NCBI GenBank assembly: GCA_001931875.2
Contig: MSJH02000236.1
Location: forward strand, 1-30,273
Origin: Byssochlamys sp. IMV 00236
Lineage: Eukaryota; Ascomycota; Eurotiomycetes; Eurotiales; Thermoascaceae
Reading direction: 5' to 3'
DNA length: 30,273 nucleotides
Every line of letters begins with the position of its first letter. The first letter of the stretch is position 1. The translations under genes and the position numbers were made by a program. Below the pieces are notes generated by a model that saw nothing but the letters and a program-made list of their open reading frames with translations, searched no databases and was not told the DNA's origin. Positions 22,234-30,273 of the stretch are shown one piece after another.

Positions 22234-22641
22234 TTGGTTTATAAAAAGAAAAGAAGTAAATAGCAGAAAAAGAAGATGATGCTTAAGTCATGGTTGTTTA
22301 GCTGTACAGCTAAAATAGGCAAAGGTCGCACACATACACTAAAGTTGGAAATACTCGCAAAACCTTCTAATGTTATTTGGAAAGAAGTAAAGGTTATCAA
22401 ATCTTCTTTATCTGAGGCAAGTTTTCTAACCACTTATTAGAGCCTTATTTGATGCTTCAGGAATCCTTGAGGGACAAGGTTTCTTTAAAATTTTGGCTTG
22501 TTTGAGCTTGCTTTGATATCATGCCTAAAATAATCTACTTTGACCTCCAACGTGATACACGTTCTCTCTATTTCTCTCTATTTCTCTCTCTTTCTGAGCC
22601 ATGCTTTATTTTCCATATATATAACAATAATAAACAAATAA
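22234..22641. other. Upstream region of the TMEM198-like gene
   Basis: The region contains an 18-bp perfect palindrome (22297-22314), a 54-codon + strand frame (22276-22440) of unknown meaning, and a TTTCTCTCTA-type pyrimidine repeat (about 22560-22595). No factor site was identified with confidence. Confidence 0.4.
22297..22314. repeat. 18-bp perfect palindrome
   Basis: TTTAGCTGTACAGCTAAA equals its own reverse complement. It lies 64 bp upstream of the start codon of the TMEM198-like gene, where a dimeric regulator could bind. It also lies inside the small 22276-22440 frame. Confidence 0.6.
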
Positions 22642-23043
22642 CCCTTCTTTTTCATTTCTTTCTATATTGCATTGCTTCAACGCTCATATGAAGAAACAGA
22701 CCTCCCAGAGGATATCAGAGAAATTCTGAGAGGGATCATTGCTGATAATGAATGTTGTCAACAGTAACAATCACTGATGAACCCAACAGAATACAATGCA
22801 GAACAAGTCAACAATTTTTTGTTAATAACCCAACACTTCAAGTCAACACTCCCAAACACACTTTGATCAGCAATCGCATCCGTCTTTAACAAGATCCATC
22901 CTATAGCAATAGATACATTGTTCTTTATCTATTTGAAGACTACGATCTCGATTAGACTAATCACTCTAGCAGGATGGGTTCAAGCAATAATCGACTTACC
23001 AGACCTCTCTGAGCGCATGATTTGAGCATACAACAGGAAATAA
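22642..23043 (+). pseudogene. Interrupted reading frame, probable gene or transposon relic
   Basis: One + strand frame stays open for about 130 codons except for stops at 22765 (TAA), 22864 (TGA), 23023 (TGA) and 23041 (TAA). Between the stops it reads as plausible protein, for example ETDLPEDIREILRGII, then IHPIAIDTLFFIYLK, then LAGWVQAIIDLPDLSERM. The first three stops can each come from one C-to-T change (CAA to TAA or CGA to TGA). No start codon, intron pattern or family was recognised. It lies between the 3' end of the PWWP gene and the promoter of the TMEM198-like gene. Confidence 0.45.
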
Positions 23044-23313
23044 TAAACACAATCATACTTTAAGTGATTTCACAAAGTTGGTGCATCAACTGTTTACCTT
23101 AAACTGTCCGTTTTTTAAACAGCGCCAGTCGGGGGAAGCGTGTGTACTTGCTGTGATCCACCCATAAAATGTAAACAACAAAGACAAAAACGGATAAGAA
23201 AAAAAATAGTATAATGGGCTTCTTTAAGTGTATTAAAAATAAAATAAAACCTTTCCAACCATGACAAACACTTTCTCTGGTTATTTATCCTTCTTGATTT
23301 CCCCTTTACTGAA

Positions 23314-24566
23314 TCAACCATCCAAATTATCTTCTGTCTTTTCTCTTGCTGCTTGTGATGATGACGATGGTGATTGATTATTTGCAGCATCGAGAAATGT
23401 AGCCTTCCATGTCTTCATTAATTGCTGACAGCGTTCCTTGATAGTACCATCTTCAAACGGATAGACACAGGCTGCCTTGACAACTTTGCCAATCTTGGTA
23501 TCCTATAATGAATGTCAGCCCTTATGCTCTTTCCTTGTACTCTCTCTCTCTTTCTCTCCTCTTACTCTTAAAAGGTTATATGTCAGCGGTGCCTCTTCAA
23601 TTTCTTTTATGACCTCTAAAATCTTGGGATAATCATCTTTTGGAATCTCGCCCTAACCAGAACAAATACCCTTGGTTTAATACTTTTTTCCCCTTTCTCA
23701 GCTTGGTGTGATTTTACCTCTTTTTTGTTATATACTAAACGTTGTAACTTGTGTCTAATATGATAAACCTTTTTATACTCTGGCGTCTTTTTGATTTCCT
23801 CCCTTGTATCGTTCACCTGGGTAATAGGTGATTCTTCTTTTTCAGCCGACATCGATTTACGTCTCTTCTTTTGAGGTGCTTCTTCCGTATCTTCATCCCC
23901 AACAACCGCCTTACGGCCTCTCCTCTTTGGCTGTGTCTCTGTGGTCTTTTTGATAACACCTCTACTATTGTTCGTCTTTCTCTTTGGAGGTTCCCGTGCC
24001 TTCCTTTTACCTTTTGGTTCTTCCTCCTCCTCTTCGTCTTCCTCTTCCTCCTCTTCTTCCTCTCCATCTTCATCACTTTCCTCTGCTTCCTTTAGTAGTG
24101 AGGGGTTAAGTGCTTGACGAACTGCTAATTCCAAATCCTTTGTCTTGAATTTCTTCGCTTTAAGGTCATTCTCAACAGCTTCATGATGAAAAGGTCTGAT
24201 GGCATCTGGTCCAAAGAATCCGCTTTTTTGTATTTTTAGTCTATCTCGTTCTTTCTATTCTTTCTTTTTTTTCCCTTCACACACACAGTTTTTCTTGGTA
24301 TTTGAAATACTTACTAATCTCTTGAACCATAGAAAAACACGGTATATAAAGCACCCTTTGCCTTTGACTTTTGTTTTAACACCTTGGCAGGTACATTCTG
24401 ATCTGATTCAATCTACAAAGTATAAATACAGAGTTAGTCATGGTCAAGATGAGTTGTTCTAATTTACTCTTGCGGGCCACCAGGGATAACCCTTTAGTTT
24501 AGCAAATACAATAGTTCCAGGCGAATATTCAAGCTGTTGTTGTGATTTCCCTCCTTGCTGACGCAT
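23314..24566 (-). CDS. PWWP-domain chromatin protein with TFIIS-N/IBD-like C-terminal domain (LEDGF/HDGF-like)
   Basis: It probably reads methylated H3K36 nucleosomes and tethers partners through its C-terminal helical domain. Exons 24468-24566, 24315-24412, 23718-24222, 23566-23652 and 23314-23502 give 325 residues. The PWWP domain occupies about 10-95, with the signature PWWP at 28-31, an aromatic YTVFFYGSRDYGFFG segment and FGPDAIRPF. A disordered middle follows, with an acidic Glu/Asp run and several basic clusters (KGKRK, PKRRGRK, KKRRK) that could serve as nuclear localisation signals. Residues about 205-310 form a predicted helical bundle containing TKIGKVVKAA and LMKTWKATF, typical of TFIIS N-terminal domains, the fold of the LEDGF integrase-binding domain. 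PWWP plus TFIIS-N-like is the order seen in LEDGF/HRP2. Orthology to a named fungal protein (for example Pdp3 or Ioc4) is uncertain. Confidence 0.9.
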
Positions 24567-24878
24567 CTTGTCGTATATATGTATATATAAAGCGCGCACG
24601 CGTGAATGAATATAAGAACCTTTTCTTCTTTTTTAAAAAATAAAAAAAAAGAAGAAAAAAGAAAAAGAAATTCCCATATTAAAAAAAATTTATTATTTTT
24701 TGACTCCACTTTTATGAACTCAACCGCGCATATATCCTATAGAAACAAAAACAACTGAATGTAACCAAGCAACTAACTCCATAACAACATTGTCATGGAA
24801 GTAAGCTTGTTAATTTATTTAGAACCATCTTTCATTTGTTTCTTTTAAAACTGTTATTTTTTCTATATATAACTTTAT
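24567..24878. other. Upstream region of the PWWP gene
   Basis: This is AT-rich with A/T homopolymer runs (about 24620-24705) and no recognisable element. An ATGGAA followed by GTAAGC at 24795 looks like a start plus donor, but no downstream gene could be assembled. Confidence 0.4.
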
Positions 24879-25328
24879 ATGACAAGGATCTATTCCAACT
24901 CCGATATGTACTTATACGAACCTTCCAAAGCAACATCCTCATTGACGGATCATGTAAAATAGGTAAAATGTGTCATGGAAATAGGATCTCTTATGGAATG
25001 TTCTTGATCGGACTAAAAACGGAAGAAATATCAGATCAGGATTTAGCACAACAAGATCAAGTTCCGTTATCAGTTACATTTTTCTTTAGGGGGCGGATAT
25101 CCTTACTCTTTTATTACCAGATCATTTCTGTAACATTGTCGTTTACTGCAGAGAAAAATAAAATAAAGAGCATATCAGATAGCATTCAAAGAAAAGCGTT
25201 ATTAACAATATCTTGACTATACAAGTCAGCTTTCTTTGTTCTCTTTGAATCCCAATAGCCATCGCAAGCACGGAGAGGGACATATGGAAATGCCATCCTT
25301 CGAGCCTTTTTATAAGATAAAGCTGTGA
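24879..25328 (+). pseudogene. Possible decayed coding sequence
   Basis: A single + frame starts ATG at 24879 and reads protein-like for 27 codons (SDMYLYEPSKATSSLTDHVK) to a TAG at 24960. It is then broken by several stops before a last open part (25206-25328) containing EMPSFEPFYKIKL. A second frame (24836-25216) is open without a stop for 126 codons but resembles nothing I know. The region could be an old gene-family or transposon relic, or chance. Confidence 0.25.
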
Positions 25329-25769
25329 CTATTAAAAACTTTGGATATATTACCTATTAGACCGTAAAATTCAGTCAGTTCTGCCCTCAAGTCAACGATT
25401 TTCTCAATTAAAAGATAGCTTGTATTACTTGTAGCCTTTATTAGCGGTAATTAAAAAGCAAGCAAGGACAATGGTTGGATGATCCAACGAGCGGAGGGGT
25501 GTGGTGACAGAAATGAAAACTACACCTGTTATATAAAACAAAGCTAATACTATCTGAAGTGGTCATCCTTGGTCATCAAATATTCGCTGCAAGCGGTAGC
25601 ATCGAATGGTATTAAAGCTCAAGCCTAGGACCTTCAAATGGTGCTTCATTTTAAACAAGATTTGTAGTTGCGCTTTTCAATTTCAGCTGTAAGGCTGCAT
25701 AAGATAAAGCAAGTCACTTTTCAAATTTTTTTTCTTGCTTTTCTTCTCCATTGACCAAAAAGTACATAG
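25329..25769. other. Upstream region of NOP14
   Basis: There is no gene here. A small hairpin (gttgga-tga-tccaac) lies near 25473-25488, and a T/C-rich stretch (about 25725-25750) precedes the ATG at 25770. No defined motif was recognised. Confidence 0.4.
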
Positions 25770-28689
25770 ATGGTATCCAGCAAATCAAAAGAAGGCAGTG
25801 GTGGATCTGCTTTGAAACGACTCAAAAAATCACTTGTAGCCGCTGGTGTAGTTGGCCCACAATCCAAATCAAATCGATCAAAAAAGGATCGCAAAAAGGG
25901 AAAGCCAGTAACAGACAAGATCGATGTTGACAAGAAGCTGGCTCATATTAGAGGCGAGTTCAACCCTTTTGAAAGCAAAGTTCAACGTCAAAAGTTTGAG
26001 ATCTTGGGTCGAAAGCTCAAGGGTACTCAAGGCAAGCCTGCTCTTAGTAAGCAGATTGGTGAAGAAAACGTAAGGATACATAAAAACTAAGGAAGCATGA
26101 TATACTAATTAAAAGAGGGGAGGATAGCGAAAGAAAACATTGTTGTTGGAAATGAAAAATAAGAATCGTCATGGTGGTATTATCGATAAACGTTTTGGTG
26201 AAAGCAATCCACACTTGACACCCGAAGAAAAGATGCTGGAGAGATTCACAAGAGAAAAGCAAAAGACAGCACGTACCTCCATGTTCAACTTGGAAGATGA
26301 TGAAGATATCTCACTTACTCACTACGGTCAATCACTTTCAACCATGGATGACTTTGATGATGCTGGTCTTGGCCTCAGTGACGAAGATGAGAGCGGACAG
26401 ATGGATAAGAATGTGGTATCCAAATTGCACTTTGGTGGATTTGGTGATGAAGAAGAAGAACCAGAGCATAAACACAAGTCAAAACATGAAGTCATGAAGG
26501 AAATCATTGCCAAGAGCAAAATGTATAAGGCTGAACGTCAAGCAGCCAAGGCAGAGGATGAGGAACTGCGTGAAACTCTGGATGATGAATTGAAAGATAT
26601 TCGTGGCCTTTTAGAAACTAAACCTGCTCGAAAGCCCTTACCTTCTCAGACCTCTTTGTTCAAGAAGGTCGAGGGGGAGGATAATAATAAGGACTTGGGA
26701 GATTACTCCGATTATGACACGGCTCTCTTGGAATTGGCAACCGATCGACGTGCAATGGCTACAGACCGTACCAAGACAGAGGAAGAAATTGCCTTGGAGG
26801 AAAAAGAAAAATTGGAAAAGGCAGAAAGAGCCAGAAAGAGGCGTATGGAAGGACTTGACTCTGAAGATGAAGAAGAAGTTGATAAGAAGGGTCGCAAGAA
26901 GAGAAAAAATGTTCCTCAGGGTGATGATCTCGAAGATGATTACTTGGAAGAATTAGAAGATGAAGTTGATCGACTTGGTAAAGGTCTGACACTTGAAGGC
27001 ATTCAAAATGGTGAAATGGACGAAGATGAAGATGAAGATGAAGAAGACGAAGATGAAGAAGCTGAAGAAGCTGAAGAAGATGAAGAAGATGAAGAGGGTG
27101 AAGATGAGGATGAAGAAGAAGAAGAGACTGATAATGAAGATATTGAAGGTAGTGATGATGAAGCTCCTGACTTTGGTGACGATGATGGTGATGGCATGAA
27201 TGAATTCGGACAAACCGGCGCTATCAAAAAGAAACCCTCGGTCCAGAGTAACAAACAGTCTACCGCAAATGAGAAACGTGAAATTCCATACACATTTGAA
27301 TGCCCAGAAAGTCATGATGCTTTCTTATCGATACTTGAAGGACTTGATGTGCAGGATGTACTTGTAGTAACCCAGCGTATCCGAGTTCTCTATCACGTCA
27401 AGCTTCATCCCGAGAATAAACAGAAGCTGTCGGCCTTTTTGGGTGTCTTGGTCGATCATGTGGCGTACCTTGCATCAACCGTTAGCCCATTACCGAGAGA
27501 AGTGCTAGAGAAACTTAGTGTTCATATCTTTGAACTGTCACAACAAGTGCCTGAAGCAGCAACCGATCTGTTTACAGACAAATTACGAAAGATGCAAGCT
27601 GAAATGGGTAAAAAAATCAAATTTGATAACGGTTCATCATGGCCCGATGTTGAAGATTTGATTTACCTGAGGACAATTGGCCAAATATTTTCTACATCTG
27701 ACTTACAGCATCCGATTGGCACACCGGCTGCATTGTTTATGTGTCACGCGCTTGCACAGTGCAAGGTCCAAACAGAAGTTGATGTGGGACGAGGTCTGTT
27801 CCTTACACAAATACTCTATGAGGTAAGTGTGTAACTACGAGAGAAGAAGTGTATGCTAATGGAACAAATATAGTATCAAAAAGTATCTAAGCGATATGTA
27901 CCCGAAGTCTTGAACTTTTTATCCAAGAATTTAGTAATGCTAGCACCCAAAGATACCTTTGCCTCGGATTTCCCTGGTCTCTTCCCATTAGATAAACTAG
28001 GTCAGATGCCTATCAAGAATATAAAAGGCAACGATATCGAACATATTCCAAATGTTACACTAGATGAATTGAGTACAGAAACAGAGAGTGACGACCATTA
28101 TCGACTTTCACTCGTTCAAGCAACACTACGCCAGTTAGAGAAATATTTACAATTATATGCATCCACTGCTGCATTCAAGGAAGTATTTGAGGGTACATTA
28201 GATGTGATAGAGCGTTTGAATTCATTAGAATGGCATAAAGACATTAAGGTAGATTAGAAACAAAACATGTTAATGATACACTAACACAAAGTCTAGAATT
28301 TGCTTGATACATTAAAAGGCCGCCTGGAGCGACAGATTAAATTCTGTATAGAGAAAAGAACAAAGACGCCTCTTAGATTGCAACAACACCGACCGATACC
28401 GATCGCACAACATCTTCCCAAGTTTGAAAAAGCTTATTCGATGGATCGCCATTACGATCCAGATCAAGCTCGATCTCAACTCCGCAAATTGGAGTCACAA
28501 GTGAAGAAGGAAAAGAAGGGAGCGATGAGAGAACTACGTAAAGACAACCAATTCATTGCTAGAGAAAAGGTCAAGGAACGTAAAGCAAAGGATGAAGAAT
28601 ACAACAAGATGATAAATAGTGTGATGCACATATTAGAAGGAGAACAATCAGAAAAGAAGCAACTCGAACGAGAAAAGAAAAAGAAATGA
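25770..28689 (+). CDS. NOP14: Nucleolar protein 14, SSU processome component
   Basis: NOP14 is needed for 18S rRNA processing and 40S subunit assembly in the nucleolus. Exons 25770-26069, 26128-27822, 27874-28248 and 28297-28689 give 920 residues; yeast Nop14 has 810. The N-terminus is basic (KKDRKKGK). The hallmark NPFE segment (RGEFNPFESKV), GKPALSKQIGEEN and NRHGGIIDKRFGE span the first intron exactly as in the family. MLERFTREKQ and LTHYGQSL follow. A long Glu/Asp tract sits near 390-445, and the C-terminal half is the conserved helical core ending in a Lys/Glu-rich coiled tail with PLRLQQHRPIPIA. The extra length over yeast lies partly in the acidic tract. Confidence 0.97.
27014..27127 (+). 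repeat. GAA/GAT trinucleotide tract coding poly-Glu/Asp
   Basis: GAA, GAT and GAG codons alternate almost without interruption and encode the acidic tract of NOP14. The opposite frames are open only because of this bias. Confidence 0.85.
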
Positions 28690-29214
28690 TAAATGGGGTT
28701 AAACTAATAAATTTCCGATCTAAACATGATGTGTTACTACTTACCTTATATGGTATTTGCTACCCAATCGCTGGCTCCATGACGACGAGACCTAATTAGC
28801 GTCATTTTTTATAATTCTGTTTGGAAAGTACATCATTTTTTCGGAAAGGAGTGGCGTAAACTTGTGCTTTATGATTATATATTTTAAGAAAAAACCTCAA
28901 TAGATTTTTCTTTTTTTGTTTCCGCCACTAATTGACAGGTTCCAGTTAGGCTTAGGCTGCAAAAAGCTGGTTAAAAAAAAAAACAATTGTGATATCACTC
29001 AACAAAAAGCAGATTCTAATTCCGGTAAGTACATATGACATCATATTCGCATTGGCCCTTTCCAAACTTCTTTTTTTCTCTCGCGTGGTTTAAATTTTGT
29101 TTTATCCTATCAGTATAAAAAAGCTAATTCTTTTTCTCTCCTCTTTTTGATACTTTCTTTTTTCCCTTTTTCTTTTTCTTTGTCTTTTTAACAAAATTAC
29201 AATCGACAATAAAA
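28690..29214. promoter_or_regulatory. NOP14 3' region and bZIP promoter
   Basis: AATAAA at 28706-28711 is a likely poly(A) signal of NOP14. Further on, TGACG (28780-28784) and its inverse CGTCA (28800-28804) are ATF/CREB half sites, with a CCAAT at 28764-28768 nearby. A pyrimidine-rich stretch (about 29130-29190) leads to the ATG at 29215. Confidence 0.45.
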
Positions 29215-30190
29215 ATGATGACTGAAGGTAAAGACATATAATCTCATTGGGAGTATAAATAATTGACATAAGGAATAGAAAACACTGTTGGACCACTTGC
29301 TACACCTACACGCTTCTTGATTGAAAGTGGTGAATGGAATTTAACACCTAATTTTATTCATGAAATCAACCCATTTGATTGCAATATGGCAAGATCACCT
29401 GGCATTTTAACAAAAGAACATAAATGGTCAAACATATCTACATCCACAACATCTACAGCATCCACAGCATCCACAACATCTCCTGACACTAGTCCAAAAC
29501 AAGAATCTATTTTATCACCCCCTACACCACCCATGTCATTAAGTCAAAGTCCTACCAATTCATCTGCTTCATTGTCCATTAGCCCAAGAAATAGTGTAGA
29601 TGATTCGATTCATCAAGATATTGTACGACGTAACTCGAGTACAAAAAGAAAAAGAAGAGAAGCAGACGATGATGAAGAATATAAGCCTAAATCAACAGGT
29701 GGACGAAAGAGACGTATTGTTTTTGAAGGAGAAGATGCCGAAGACAAACGTAAAAAGTTTTTGGAACGTAACCGAGTAGCTGGTAAGTTCACATAAATGA
29801 TCTATTTACTGAAAGGGAAACTAATCCTATGATATAGCTTATAAATGTCGTCAAAAGAAAAAAACATGGATGCAAGAGCTCGAACAAAAAGCAGAAATAT
29901 CCACAGCTCGCAATGAAGAACTTCGAAGTTTAGTGACTCAATTAAAAGAAGAAAGCATGTATTTACGTAATTTACTCTTGACGCACGGTAATTGTGATTG
30001 TGAATCAGTGCAAGCTTATCTTCGACGATCATCAGCACAGATCACTTCAAGAAGAGAATCAACCAGTAGTCAATTTATGCCATATTATAATACGCCATCC
30101 ACTGGTTTGACTCCTTTCCTCAACACAGTCATTAATAAGTCAGACAATAGACTCGATTATTTTTCATCTACGCATCATCCTATGGCTTAA
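29215..30190 (+). CDS. bZIP transcription factor, ATF/CREB (Atf1-like) type
   Basis: Exons 29215-29227, 29273-29782 and 29838-30190 give 291 residues. The N-terminal part contains TPNFIHEINPFD, resembling the NPFE-type motif seen in fungal Atf1-like activators. A Ser/Thr/Pro-rich region follows with several S-P and T-P sites, which fits control by a stress MAP kinase (inference). The basic region RKKFLERNRVAAYKCRQKKK has the invariant N-x-x-A-A-x-x-C-R pattern and is split by intron 2 inside the second Ala. A leucine zipper of about five heptads then ends near HGNCDC. The first exon carries only four codons plus one base. Such factors bind TGACGTCA-like sites as dimers. Which of the fungal ATF paralogues it matches cannot be said. 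Confidence 0.93.
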
Positions 30191-30273
30191 TCATTCTTTC
30201 TTTTTCTTCCCCCCTTTCCCTTCCCTTTTTTTTTCTTTATTTATTATGCTTTACTATTGATCTACCAAAAAAA

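Noticed and set aside
24836..25216. Intact 126-codon + strand frame as a real gene
   Set aside because: Its start lies in an AT-rich stretch, no family or domain is recognisable, and a competing frame over the same bases looks more protein-like. It is kept only as a possible relic.
26953..27315. Long minus-strand Phe/Ile-rich and Ser-rich frames opposite NOP14
   Set aside because: They are shadows of the GAA/GAT-rich acidic tract of NOP14.

Overview
The window looks like nuclear DNA of an early-diverging fungus, most probably Mucoromycota (Mucorales). It is AT-rich, and its dense genes carry many 42-90 nt GT-AG introns. The gene set includes a neurofibromin (NF1/IRA) RasGAP, a PTEN phosphatase, an FHA-type Chk2 kinase, NOP14, mitochondrial GatB and SF3B5. 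The species assignment is inference. All exon models were built by hand from splice-site consensus, reading frame and family similarity.

Layout. At 27-93 (-) there is a possible gene start running off the left edge. At 793-1258 (-) is SF3B5, a small U2 snRNP subunit in five tiny exons. At 1810-3947 (+) is a low-complexity protein with a predicted N-myristoylation site and a C-terminal Cys-rich motif. At 4127-4666 (-) is a small charged protein of unknown function. At 4822-13809 (-) is a complete 19-exon neurofibromin homologue with RasGAP, Sec14 and PH-like regions. It is divergent from GatB (14153-16074, +). At 17003-19428 (+) is a Chk2/Rad53-type checkpoint kinase, followed closely by a PTEN homologue (19618-20961, +). 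At 21071-22233 (-) is a seven-helix TMEM198/DUF4203-like membrane protein. At 23314-24566 (-) is a PWWP plus TFIIS-N-like (LEDGF/HDGF-like) chromatin protein. At 25770-28689 (+) is NOP14, and at 29215-30190 (+) is an ATF/CREB-type bZIP factor.

Between these genes lie an interrupted reading frame (22642-23043), a more doubtful relic (24879-25328), an orphan minus-strand frame (16217-16495), a GC-rich island (505-595) and two notable palindromes (1531-1576 and 22297-22314).

Functionally the genes are mostly housekeeping and signalling: RNA splicing (SF3B5), mitochondrial glutaminyl-tRNA synthesis (GatB), small-subunit ribosome assembly (NOP14), Ras down-regulation (NF1), phosphoinositide dephosphorylation (PTEN), DNA-damage signalling (Chk2), chromatin reading (PWWP) and stress transcription (bZIP). 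I see no gene cluster of an obviously new system. The most unusual items are the start-codon-only first exons, the close grouping of NF1, CHK2 and PTEN homologues, the LEDGF-like domain pairing, the GC-AG intron in the kinase, and the unrecognised genes.
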